DNA from: Actinomycetes bacterium
GTDB lineage: Bacteria > Actinomycetota > Coriobacteriia > Anaerosomatales > JAJZPX01
Direction: 5' to 3'
Assembly (NCBI GenBank): GCA_021811025.1
Contig: JAJZPX010000025.1
Coordinates: forward strand, 1-12,743
DNA: 12,743 nt
The translations under genes were made by a program, and so were the position numbers. The notes beneath the pieces were generated by a model. That model was not told where the DNA came from. It saw nothing but the letters and a program-made list of their open reading frames with translations, and searched no databases. Of this stretch, positions 1 through 6,765 are shown piece after piece. Positions within the stretch are counted from its first letter, which is position 1; each line of letters opens with the position of its first letter.

Positions 1-1344
1 GGAGAGGGTGTCGGCAGGATGCAACGTCACGGTCGCCGTGCCGTCGCCGTCGGCGGTCGTCGCGGTCGTCACGGGCGGCGTCTTGTCGATCCTGACGGTG
101 GCCGTGTGAGTGGCTTCGCGGTTGAGCGAGTCGTCGACGGAGTAGTAGTCGACGGTGTGGGTGCCATCGGCCGAGATCGTCATCGTGGCGGAGTGAGACG
201 TGCCGGTACCGAGGAAGGAGTTGAGGGTCCCGCCGTCGATCGCATAGTAAGTCGTGACCGTGTGGGTCGGCTCGTCGGCACCCGACAGCGTGAAGTTGAA
301 GTCGCTCGCCGCCCAAGCGGTCGGAGCCAGCGGAGTCATCGCCGTCGTGGGCGGGGTGGTGTCCAACGTCGCAACTGTGACATTGAGCGTCTTGGTCGTC
401 TCGCCGTTGCCGGCGGCATCCGTCGACCAGTACTCCACCGCGTGCGTCCCGATTCCACTGATGGCAATCGAGGTGCCGCTCTGCGCCGGGCCGCCATCGA
501 GGGTGTAGGCCGTCGCAGCGACGCCGGAGACCGCGTCGTTGGGCTGCAGCGTCACGGTCGCCGTGCCGTCGCCGTAGACGGTCGTCGCCGTCGTCACGGG
601 CGGCGTCTTGTCGATCCTCGCCGTAGCCGTCTTGGTCGCCTCAGTGTTGCCCGCCTGATCGGCCGAGTAGTAATCGATCGTGTGCGTGCCCTCGGAAGTG
701 AGGGTCACCGTGCTCGCATACGATGTCCAGCTGCCCCCGTCTACGCGGTACTTGGTCGTGATGGTATTCGTAGGCTCGTCCGAGGGGTTGAGCGTGAAGC
801 TCACGTTCGTCTTCGACCAGCCCGCCGGAATGCCGTTGACGCTCGTCGTCGGTGTCGTGGTGTCCGGGACCGTGTAGGTGACGGTGTGCGTGTCCTCGCG
901 ATTGCCGGCGACGTCGGTCGACCAGTACCGGAGGGTGTGATCGCCCCCGCCGGTGACCGGCACGCTCGTGCCGCTCTGAGTCGGCCCGCCGTCGACGGTC
1001 CACTGCGTCGAAGACACCCCGGAGAACGTGTCACCGGGGCTGAGGTGGATCGTGGACACGGCCGCGTAGGTGGCAACATGGTCGTCGGTGGTCGTCGGCT
1101 TCGTCTTGTCGATCCGGGCCGTCGCGGTATTCGTCGACTCGCTGTTGCCCCACGTGTCAACCGACCGGTACGCGATCGGTATCGTGCCTTCGTCCGAGAC
1201 CGTGACCGTCCCGGCGTATGAGACCGTTGGCCCGCCGTTGATCGAGTAATACGTGGCCAACACGCCTGAAGGATCCGCCGCCGAGAGGCCGAACTGCACG
1301 TTCGAGTTCGTCCAGCCGGCCGGGACGCCGGAGATCGCGGTCGT
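1..1344 (-). repeat. Tandem alternating Ig-like protein repeats (A-B dyads)
   Basis: Two repeat types alternate within the surface protein. Type A starts TT-x-x-x-G-x-PAGW, contains a Y-x-x-DGG turn and ends ARIDKT-x-P. It occupies about 1344-1096, 849-598 and 348-73. Type B contains a PGD/PND-x-x-SGV segment, a DGGP-x-QSGTS turn and a YWSTD-x-AGN end. It occupies about 1095-850, 597-349 and 72-1 (incomplete). The DNA string tcttgtcgat recurs at 81, 606 and 1104, giving periods of 525 and 498 bp (175 and 166 residues). The segments around 24-100 and 549-625 are nearly identical in DNA, which suggests recent duplication or gene conversion. Confidence 0.85.
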
Positions 1345-2415
1345 GGGAGGGGCTGTCTCGCGCGCAATCCAGTGCGCGCCGCCATCGTTGGTCCTCAGCA
1401 GCGTCTCGCCGTCACCGACGGCCCAGCCGTTCGAAGCGTCCGTGAACCAGACACCGCGAAGGCGCGCGGTGGTCCCCGAGTTCTGCGCCGCAAACGAGCT
1501 GCCGTTCCAGAACAGGATGCGGCCGTTCGCGCCGACGGCCCAGCCGTGATTCGCGTCCACGAGCGCGGCGGCCTCGAGATCGGACGTCAGCCCGGTCGCA
1601 GGGGCGCTCCAGCCGCCCGCGGTCAGAACGACGGCCTTGCCGAACGGCCCCACCGCCAGCGCGTCGTTCCCGCTCGCGAACGAGACGGCCTCGAGATCGG
1701 CGATGCCCGCCGGGAGCGCTTCGGCGTTCCATGTCGCTCCGTCGAACCTGTACGCCAGAGCGGAGGAAGTGTAGTTCTCCTGGCCGGCCGCTAGCACGTG
1801 GGTCCCGTCGTACCCGGACAACGCGTGCAGCCATCCGTCGCCGACCGGCAGCCCATACGAGTCCTCGTAGACCGGGCCCTTGAACGCCATCTGCCAGTGC
1901 AGCCCGCCGTCCGCCGTCGACCACACGACCGGCGCCTTGTCGCCGCTCTGCCCGCTGGCATAGCCGTGAGTCGCGTCGAAGAACCGCACGGACTCGAGCG
2001 TGTTCCCCGAGTCCAGCAGGCCCGTCGGGACGTAGAGCTTCGTCCACGTCGCGCCTCCGTCGACGGTCTTGTAGACGTAGTCCCGCGTCGCTCCGTCCAC
2101 GGCATAGCCCGTGGTCGTCGTGGCGAAGGAGACCGAGACCAGGTAGTGCGCGTCGGGCTGGGCGAGGACGGTCGAGCGGGTCCAGGTCACCCCGCCGTCC
2201 GTGGTGCGCTCAACGAACGAGTAGTCCTTCCCATCGCCTCCCCGGAACCCGCCGACCGCCCAGCCGTGCTGCGCGTCGATGAACTGCACGGCGTCGAGCT
2301 GGACGCCTCCAAGCGGAGGCGTCGGCAGCACCGCGGACGCGGGCACGACCGCGACCAGGGACAGGACGAGTGCGAGGATGGCCACGACAGCCGCGGGCCG
2401 AGTGAGAGGGCGCAT
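1..2415 (-). CDS. Exported surface protein with YCF48/BNR-like repeats and tandem Ig-like repeats, 3'-truncated by window edge
   Basis: The frame is open without a stop from the ATG at 2415 to the left edge (805 codons seen), so the C-terminus lies outside the window. Residues 1-28 form a signal peptide: RPLTR, a hydrophobic core, then a signal peptidase I site after ASA. Residues about 36-352 hold YCF48/BNR-type repeats with DGG-x-x-W turns at about 71-79 (TTDGGVTWT), 118-125, 168-174 and 343-349, plus HGWAVG-type strands. These are probably a beta-propeller. From residue 358 on, the protein is alternating 82-92-residue Ig-like/OmpL47-type repeats. The start is supported by GAAGGG 6 nt upstream and by an extended -10 promoter. 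The architecture suggests a secreted or cell-wall protein for adhesion or binding; no catalytic motif was seen. The ligand and anchoring signal are unknown because the end is missing. Confidence is high for the frame and export, low for a precise function. Confidence 0.88.
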   Translation of the reverse strand, partial: MRPLTRPAAVVAILALVLSLVAVVPASAVLPTPPLGGVQLDAVQFIDAQHGWAVGGFRGGDGKDYSFVERTTDGGVTWTRSTVLAQPDAHYLVSVSFATTTTGYAVDGATRDYVYKTVDGGATWTKLYVPTGLLDSGNTLESVRFFDATHGYASGQSGDKAPVVWSTADGGLHWQMAFKGPVYEDSYGLPVGDGWLHALSGYDGTHVLAAGQENYTSSALAYRFDGATWNAEALPAGIADLEAVSFASGNDALAVGPFGKAVVLTAGGWSAPATGLTSDLEAAALVDANHGWAVGANGRILFWNGSSFAAQNSGTTARLRGVWFTDASNGWAVGDGETLLRTNDGGAHWIARETAPPTTAISGVPAGWTNSNVQFGLSAADPSGVLATYYSINGGPTVSYAGTVTVSDEGTIPIAYRSVDTWGNSESTNTATARIDKTKPTTTDDHVATYAAVSTIHLSPGDTFSGVSSTQWTVDGGPTQSGTSVPVTGGGDHTLRYWSTDVAGNREDTHTVTYTVPDTTTPTTSVNGIPAGWSKTNVSFTLNPSDEPTNTITTKYRVDGGSWTSYASTVTLTSEGTHTIDYYSADQAGNTEATKTATARIDKTPPVTTATTVYGDGTATVTLQPNDAVSGVAATAYTLDGGPAQSGTSIAISGIGTHAVEYWSTDAAGNGETTKTLNVTVATLDTTPPTTAMTPLAPTAWAASDFNFTLSGADEPTHTVTTYYAIDGGTLNSFLGTGTSHSATMTISADGTHTVDYYSVDDSLNREATHTATVRIDKTPPVTTATTADGDGTATVTLHPADTLS

Positions 2416-2443
2416 TGCCTTACCCTTCGAACGGGAGACACGG

Positions 2444-2469
2444 ATCGCCACAGTCGCCGGAGTGGCGAT
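2444..2469 (-). promoter_or_regulatory. Leader hairpin of the surface protein gene
   Basis: A perfect 8-bp inverted repeat, ATCGCCAC and GTGGCGAT, flanks a 10-nt loop. It lies in the predicted 5' leader between the -10 element and the ribosome binding site of the gene starting at 2415. It could stabilise the mRNA or bind a regulator. I could not match it to a known riboswitch. Confidence 0.45.
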
Positions 2470-2479
2470 TCCGCCGCGA

Positions 2480-2488
2480 AGTATAGCA
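2480..2488 (-). promoter_or_regulatory. Extended -10 promoter for the surface protein gene
   Basis: On the minus strand the sequence reads TGC-TATACT: an extended TG motif and a near-consensus -10 (2485-2480) about 65 nt upstream of the ATG at 2415. No good -35 is present at 16-18 nt, as expected of an extended -10 promoter. The predicted transcript start is near 2473. The AT-rich hexamer stands out in GC-rich surroundings. The surface gene therefore probably has its own promoter rather than relying on the nitroreductase upstream. Confidence 0.5.
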
Positions 2489-2535
2489 CCCGTCCAGCCG
2501 GGAAACGGCCGATGAGCGGTGAGAATCCTCTTACG

Positions 2536-3048
2536 CTACCACCGGTCGCGGTGCACGAAAGTCGCGTCATAACGGTCCACCGCCGGCTTCTCCTCCTCCT
2601 TCGGATGCCCGACTGGAACGACGCACAGCGGAACGATCCCGTCGGGGAGCCCCAGCGCCTCTGAGGCGCCCGCTATCCGTTCGTGAACGGGGTAGTAGCC
2701 GAGCCAGACCGCGCCGAGCCCGAGGGCGTGCGCGGCGAGCAGCAGGTTCTCGGTCGCGGCCGAGCAGTCCTGCACCCAGAATCCCACGTGCTTCTCGACC
2801 GCCGGCTCGCCGCAGACGACGATCGCGACGGGAGCGGTGGGGAGCATCGAGGCGTACGGGCTCGCGTCGGCCAGCCGCCGAAGGACCTCCCGGTCGCGGA
2901 CGACCACGAACCGCCACGGTTGCTGGTTGCCGGCGGACGGCGCCGCCATAGCCGCCCGCAGCAGCTTCTCGACCGTCTCGTCGTCCACAGGCTCCTGACC
3001 GAAGCGCCTGACGCTGCGGCGCCCCGCGATTCCGTCGAGACTGTCCAT
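2536..3048 (-). CDS. Nitroreductase family protein (FMN-dependent)
   Basis: This 170-residue protein belongs to the small nitroreductase family: FMN enzymes that use NAD(P)H to reduce nitro compounds, quinones or flavins, usually as cytosolic homodimers. Visible hallmarks are the N-terminal RRSVRRF (residues 10-16) and the APSAGNQQPWRF segment (36-47), both typical FMN-phosphate and isoalloxazine contacts. The DCSAATENLLLAAHALGLGAVW helix (94-115) follows, and the C-terminal VPVGHP-x-EEEKP...RY (about 144-160) completes the family pattern. The length fits the short branch of the family. The ATG at 3048 is preceded by GGGAGG at a good distance, and a TGC-TACAAT promoter lies about 40 nt upstream. 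It is transcribed away from the oxidoreductase gene at 3293, so the two are divergent. The physiological substrate cannot be told from sequence. Confidence 0.93.
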   Translation of the reverse strand: MDSLDGIAGRRSVRRFGQEPVDDETVEKLLRAAMAAPSAGNQQPWRFVVVRDREVLRRLADASPYASMLPTAPVAIVVCGEPAVEKHVGFWVQDCSAATENLLLAAHALGLGAVWLGYYPVHERIAGASEALGLPDGIVPLCVVPVGHPKEEEKPAVDRYDATFVHRDRW

Positions 3049-3084
3049 CGAACAACCTCCCGTGACGAGCCGGCTCCGAGCCCG

Positions 3085-3093
3085 ATTGTAGCA
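3085..3093 (-). promoter_or_regulatory. Extended -10 promoter for the nitroreductase gene
   Basis: The minus strand reads TGC-TACAAT (-10 at 3090-3085), 37 nt before the ATG. It has the same extended -10 form as the promoter at 2480-2488. No convincing -35 is seen. Confidence 0.5.
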
Positions 3094-3202
3094 TCGCGCG
3101 CCGCGGGTACGACGTGCTCATGCGGCCCGTTTACCCTCCAGGGCGCCGCCGGGAAACGAAGGGACCGCGATGCGAATGTGAGCGGCACGTTTGGAATCGT
3201 TA

Positions 3203-3229
3203 TTGATTCTTAAGCTGGCCTGGTATATG
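3203..3229 (+). promoter_or_regulatory. Candidate promoter for the FAD/Fe-S oxidoreductase gene
   Basis: TTGATT (3203-3208) resembles a -35, and TGG-TATATG (-10 at 3224-3229) resembles an extended -10. The spacer is 15 nt, shorter than ideal. This is the most AT-rich stretch between the divergent genes. It lies 64 nt before the ATG at 3293 and downstream of an in-frame TTG at 3191, which argues against starting translation at that TTG. The predicted transcript start (about 3235) falls inside the left arm of the palindrome at 3229-3283. Confidence 0.45.
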
Positions 3230-3283
3230 CTCCCGTTGGAGGGGGGATACCCCGCCGGGTATGTCTACCGATCCAACGGGAGC
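3229..3283 (+). promoter_or_regulatory. Palindromic leader/operator overlapping the ribosome binding site of the FAD/Fe-S gene
   Basis: GCTCCCGTTGGA (3229-3240) and TCCAACGGGAGC (3272-3283) form a perfect 12-bp inverted repeat around 31 nt. Inside it, ATACCC (3247-3252) and GGGTAT (3257-3262) form a second perfect hairpin with a CGCC loop. GGTA (3258-3261) could instead pair with TACC (3266-3269), giving a competing fold. The right arm contains GGGAG (3278-3282), the only Shine-Dalgarno-like sequence before the ATG at 3293, so folding would hide it. It is either a regulatory RNA leader or a DNA operator over the start site. The predicted transcript start inside the left arm favours the operator reading unless transcription begins further upstream. 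Confidence 0.6.
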
Positions 3284-3292
3284 GAACAACAC

Positions 3293-6200
3293 ATGAGTGC
3301 CGTAAACGAGCGTGTAGAAGAGAAGCTGCGCGGCATCTTCGGGGACAGGGTGCGCACGGACCGAGTCGAGCGGAAGCTGTACTCATCCGACATCGGCGAC
3401 ATGCCGAAGCTCGTGAAGCCGTTCGTGCCGGCGGGCATCGCGGGAGCGGTGGTCAGGCCCAAGACCGAGGAAGAGGTCGTCGCGCTGGTGAGACTCGCGG
3501 CGGCCGAGGGGCTGAAGCTCGTTCCCCGAGGCGCCTCCACCTCAGGCTACGGTGGGGTGCTGCCTCAGGACGGCGCGGTCGTCGCCGATCTGTCCGGCAT
3601 GGCCCGCATCCTGTCCGTCGACTGCGACGGCGCGTGCGCCACCGTGCAGCCCGGCGTCATCTGGGAGGTCCTCGACCGCGAACTGGCCAAAGACGGGCTC
3701 GCCCTTCGCATGTATCCCTCGTCCGCGCCGTCGTCCACCGTGGCGGGGTGGCTCGCGCAGGGCGGTTCGGGCTTCGGCAGCTACGAGTACGGCGAGTTCA
3801 AGCACAACGTCGTCTCGGTCCGCGTCGTGCGGCCCAACGGCGAGGTGGTCGACGTCAAGGCCCAGGAGCTGTGCGACGTCGTGGCCGACGCTGAGGGGAC
3901 CACCGGGATCATCACGCAGGTCACGCTGGCACTGCGGTCGCTCGAGGAGCAGGTAGTGCGCGCGATCGCGTTCCCGGACGCGCGCTCCCTCGCCGCCGCA
4001 CTGGGCGACGTCTCCGCACAGCGGCTGCCGATCTGGTCGATCACGTACATCAACCCTGAGTCCGTCCGCCTGAAGAAGCGCCTGCCCCACCGGCACCTTC
4101 ACGCCTACGAGGAGGCACAGTCGCAGGCCGACCCCGAGCTCCCTGTGGCGTACATCGCGATGGTCGCGTACCCGGCGTCGCGGCGCGGGGCGATCGACGC
4201 GCCGCTGACGGAGATCGCAGCGGCGAATCGCGGCACGGAGCTGCCGCGAGAGGCAGCCGAGCATGAGTGGGACCTGCGGTTCGCCCCGATGCGGCTGAAG
4301 CGGATCGGCCCCTCGATCATCCCGACCGAGGTCGTCGTGCCGCTCGCCGGGATGGCGGACGTGCTCGCCGAGATCGACGAGAAGATCGACCAGCCGTTCG
4401 TGCTCGAGGGCATGGTCGGCAAGGGCGACAAAGTCGTCCTGCTCGGCTTCATCCCTCACGACCAGCGCACGTTCGCGTTCAACACCGCGTTCGCGCTGTC
4501 GCTGTCGGTCATCAAGATCGCCAAGCGCCACGGCGGCACGGCGTACTCCACCGGTCTGTACTTCCGTCGCGAAGCGGCCTCCGTCTTGGGCGAGGACCGC
4601 GTGAAGCGTCTCACGGAGCACAAGAAGGGCGTCGACCCGCACGGGATCATGAACCCCGGCAAGGTCCTCGGCCGAGGGGCGATCGACACGCTCATGGCGA
4701 CCGCCTCGGCGCTCGAGCCCGTCGTGAGGCCGATCGCGAACGCCGCCAAGGTGCCGACCGGCGACATGGTGAACGCGAAGGACGTCAACGGCGTCCCCGC
4801 GGACGTCGCCTTCTACGCGTACTCCTGCGCGCAGTGCGGCTACTGCGTGCACACCTGTGAGGAGTACTCCGGCCGCGGCTGGATGAGCCACTCGCCGCGC
4901 GGCAAGTACCTGTACCTGCGCGAGGTCGTCGAGGGGCGCGAGAAATTCGACCAGAAGATGGTCGACACGTTCCTCGTGTGCACCACGTGCGAGGTGTGCA
5001 ACACCCGCTGCCAGCTCGGCCTCCCCGTCGAGCACAGCTGGATGACGATGCGCGGCAAGCTCATCCACGAAGAGAAGCGGATGACGTTCCCGCCGTTCGA
5101 GATGATCCGCGCGTCGCTGCAGGGCCAGAACAACATCTGGGCCGGCAAGCGCGAGAAGCGCGCGGACTGGGTGCCCGACGACATCCGGCCGAAGATCAAG
5201 GACAAGGCCGAGGTGATGTACTTCGCCGGCTGCACCGCGAGCTTCGTCAACACCGACGTCGCGGAAGCGAGCGTGCGGCTGCTCGACAAGGCGGGCGTGG
5301 AGTTCACCTACATGGGCGCCGACGAGGCGTGCTGCGGCATCCCGATGAAGGTCGCCGGCAAGTGGGACGAGTTCGAGAGGATCTACGAGCACAACACGGC
5401 CGAGGCCCGCAAGCGCGGCGCGAAGACGATCGTGACCTCCTGCCCTGCTTGCGGGTTGGTGTGGAAGGAGATGTACGCCGACCTGGCGCGCAAGCGCGGC
5501 GAAGCCTTCGAGTTCGAGATCAAGCACTATTCCGAGATCGCCGCCGAGAAGGTGGCCGAGGGCGAGCTCGTCTTCGACCACCCGGTAGAGAAGAAGCTGA
5601 CGTTCCACGACAGCTGCCACGCCGGCCGCGCTCAGGGCATCTACGAGCCGCCGAGGGAGCTGCTGAAGGCCATCCCCGGAGTCGAGCTCGTGGAGATGGA
5701 GCACAACCGCGAGGAGGGCTACTGCTGCGGATCGGTGCTGACGCTCATCGGCGAGCCGCCGGTGGCGCCCGTGCTCGGTAAGCAGCGGCTCGACGAGGCC
5801 GTGGACGTGAATGCCGACGCGATGGTGGCGCTCTGCCCCTGCTGCCAGGTGCAGCTGCGCGACTCGACCGTCAAGAACGGCATCGACATGCCGGTGGACG
5901 ACCTCGCGCGAGTGGTGATGGAGGGTCTCGGGATCCACATCGAGAGCAAGAGCGACTACTCGCTCGAGATGTGGGGCTACTTCGACAAGTTCATCCTGCT
6001 CATGCAGCCCGAGAACATGGCGAAGCTGATGAGCCGCATCTTCCCGCAGATGATGAACGCGATGCCGCTCGGCATGAAGCCGATGATGGCGGCCATGCGG
6101 CGCGTGCCCGGCGGGCTCGCTATGATGGAGAAGATGATGCCGCTCATGTTCCCGGCGATGGCGCCCGGCATCCTCGGCAAGGTCATGCCCGACATGCTCG

Positions 6201-6388
6201 TCGCGGTGAGCGACTGGGTCGGCCCGCTCCCCGCCGATATGGAGGAGCAGATGCCGGACCTGCTGCCGAAGACGATGGAAGCCCTGATGCCGAACTACCT
6301 GCCGCTGCTCATCCCGCACCTCGTGCCGATGTTCATCGAGTGCATCCGCGACGGGCGCTGCATGGAAGCGGCTGCTACGGCGGCCTAG
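3293..6388 (+). CDS. FAD-linked oxidase fused to 4Fe-4S ferredoxin and two CCG (HdrD/GlpC-like) domains, with Met-rich tail
   Basis: This 1031-residue fusion resembles GlcD plus GlcF/GlpC in one chain. Residues about 40-220 are an FAD_binding_4 domain (PRGASTSGYGG phosphate loop, GTTGIITQV end). Residues about 230-457 are the FAD-oxidase C domain, ending in DPHGIMNPGK. Two CX2CX2CX3C 4Fe-4S sites follow at Cys512/515/518/522 and 563/566/569/573. CCG domain 1 has Cys647, Cys680-681 and Cys717/720; CCG domain 2 has Cys775, Cys811-812 and Cys848/851. Relatives oxidise D-lactate, glycolate or glycerol 3-phosphate and pass electrons to quinone, ETF or thiols; the substrate here is unknown. Residues 893-1031 are an unusual methionine-rich tail. 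I chose the ATG at 3293 because the in-frame TTG at 3191 lies upstream of the promoter, and GGGAG precedes 3293. It is probably co-transcribed with the small gene 20 nt downstream. Confidence 0.93.
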   Translation: MSAVNERVEEKLRGIFGDRVRTDRVERKLYSSDIGDMPKLVKPFVPAGIAGAVVRPKTEEEVVALVRLAAAEGLKLVPRGASTSGYGGVLPQDGAVVADLSGMARILSVDCDGACATVQPGVIWEVLDRELAKDGLALRMYPSSAPSSTVAGWLAQGGSGFGSYEYGEFKHNVVSVRVVRPNGEVVDVKAQELCDVVADAEGTTGIITQVTLALRSLEEQVVRAIAFPDARSLAAALGDVSAQRLPIWSITYINPESVRLKKRLPHRHLHAYEEAQSQADPELPVAYIAMVAYPASRRGAIDAPLTEIAAANRGTELPREAAEHEWDLRFAPMRLKRIGPSIIPTEVVVPLAGMADVLAEIDEKIDQPFVLEGMVGKGDKVVLLGFIPHDQRTFAFNTAFALSLSVIKIAKRHGGTAYSTGLYFRREAASVLGEDRVKRLTEHKKGVDPHGIMNPGKVLGRGAIDTLMATASALEPVVRPIANAAKVPTGDMVNAKDVNGVPADVAFYAYSCAQCGYCVHTCEEYSGRGWMSHSPRGKYLYLREVVEGREKFDQKMVDTFLVCTTCEVCNTRCQLGLPVEHSWMTMRGKLIHEEKRMTFPPFEMIRASLQGQNNIWAGKREKRADWVPDDIRPKIKDKAEVMYFAGCTASFVNTDVAEASVRLLDKAGVEFTYMGADEACCGIPMKVAGKWDEFERIYEHNTAEARKRGAKTIVTSCPACGLVWKEMYADLARKRGEAFEFEIKHYSEIAAEKVAEGELVFDHPVEKKLTFHDSCHAGRAQGIYEPPRELLKAIPGVELVEMEHNREEGYCCGSVLTLIGEPPVAPVLGKQRLDEAVDVNADAMVALCPCCQVQLRDSTVKNGIDMPVDDLARVVMEGLGIHIESKSDYSLEMWGYFDKFILLMQPENMAKLMSRIFPQMMNAMPLGMKPMMAAMRRVPGGLAMMEKMMPLMFPAMAPGILGKVMPDMLVAVSDWVGPLPADMEEQMPDLLPKTMEALMPNYLPLLIPHLVPMFIECIRDGRCMEAAATAA

Positions 6389-6408
6389 GCCGAGCCAGGA
6401 GGATGAGC

Positions 6409-6765
6409 GTGCCGCACGACCTGCTCGTCGTCGATAACTGCGACACTTGAGGCGGCCCGGGAGTCGCGGCGGACTACGTGGACCTGTACGCGCAGGGTCT
6501 GTCGTGGGACCTGCCGGAGTCCCAGGGGCTCCAGGTGTTGGAGTCGCGGCTGCGTGAGGCTCTCCCGGGCGTGCCGTTCGAGGCGCGCGAGGGCGACCTG
6601 TACTCGATCACGGGTGCCGAGCGCGACGCCGTGCTCGACCACATGGCGACAGGCGCGGACTTCCCGTTCGTGCTCCTCGACGGCGTGGTCGTGCACGCCG
6701 GCGATCTGCAGCACGAGCCGATAGCCGAGGCGCTGCGAGACACCGGCGGAGAGGCGAAGCCCTGA
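6409..6765 (+). CDS. Candidate thioredoxin-like selenoprotein with CxxU motif (in-frame TGA at 6448-6450)
   Basis: Read through one TGA, the frame gives 118 residues beginning VPHDLLVVDNCDTU-GG. The TGA codon would be Sec14, three residues after Cys11, a CxxU redox motif at the end of a first beta strand. Downstream, DFPFVLLDG looks like the cis-proline strand of a thioredoxin fold, and the overall pattern recalls the small YuzD-like (DUF1462) family. The fold and family are inference from memory. AGGAGG (6397-6402) sits 6 nt before the GTG at 6409. The ATG at 6403 touches the Shine-Dalgarno and is less likely. The only start after the TGA that keeps most of the protein, GTG 6478, has no well-placed ribosome binding site and would lose the active site. 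A possible SECIS hairpin follows the TGA. Only 20 nt separate it from the oxidoreductase gene, so it is probably a redox partner or accessory. The alternative is a gene broken by a nonsense mutation. Confidence 0.66.
6451..6481 (+). promoter_or_regulatory. Candidate bacterial SECIS element after the in-frame TGA
   Basis: AGTC (6462-6465) pairs with GACT (6472-6475) around the 6-nt loop GCGGCG. CC (6457-6458) can pair with GG (6480-6481) below an internal loop. The loop starts 16 nt after the TGA and begins with G, within the loose rules known for bacterial SECIS elements. The residues after the TGA (U-GGPGVA) also resemble the U-HGPSVA after Sec in E. coli formate dehydrogenase H. That could be shared hairpin constraint or chance. 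The upper stem is only 4 bp, so the element is weak on its own. Confidence 0.42.

Noticed and set aside
19..1221. A 400-codon plus-strand open frame at the left end
   Set aside because: It is the antisense of the Ig-like repeat region; its repetitive Arg/Val/Gly composition mirrors the repeats on the other strand.
1..1344. A CRISPR array or DNA satellite in the repetitive left region
   Set aside because: The repeats are long (about 500 bp), degenerate and keep a single open frame, so they are protein domain repeats, not short direct repeats with spacers.
2415..2490. A cyclic di-GMP-type riboswitch before the surface protein gene
   Set aside because: Surface protein leaders often carry these, but the conserved core sequences of the GEMM motif are not present.
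3108..3170. An imperfect inverted repeat CGTTT-A-CCC ... GGG-AAACG between the divergent promoters
   Set aside because: It needs a bulge and has a loop of about 14 nt. It is no stronger than expected in GC-rich DNA, and no function is suggested.
3191..3292. A 34-residue N-terminal extension of the FAD/Fe-S protein from TTG 3191
   Set aside because: It would place the candidate promoter and palindrome inside the coding region, has no Shine-Dalgarno, and the family starts near the ATG at 3293.
3542..6319. A 925-codon open frame on the minus strand opposite the FAD/Fe-S gene
   Set aside because: Its product is a low-complexity mix rich in His, Arg, Leu, Val and Asp with no domain, as expected for the antisense of GC-rich coding DNA. 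The plus strand has complete FAD, 4Fe-4S and CCG motifs.
6478..6765. A conventional 95-residue gene starting at GTG 6478
   Set aside because: It has no ribosome binding site at a workable distance, starts inside a helix-like segment and drops the Cys/TGA motif. The upstream AGGAGG with in-frame codons fits a read-through gene better.
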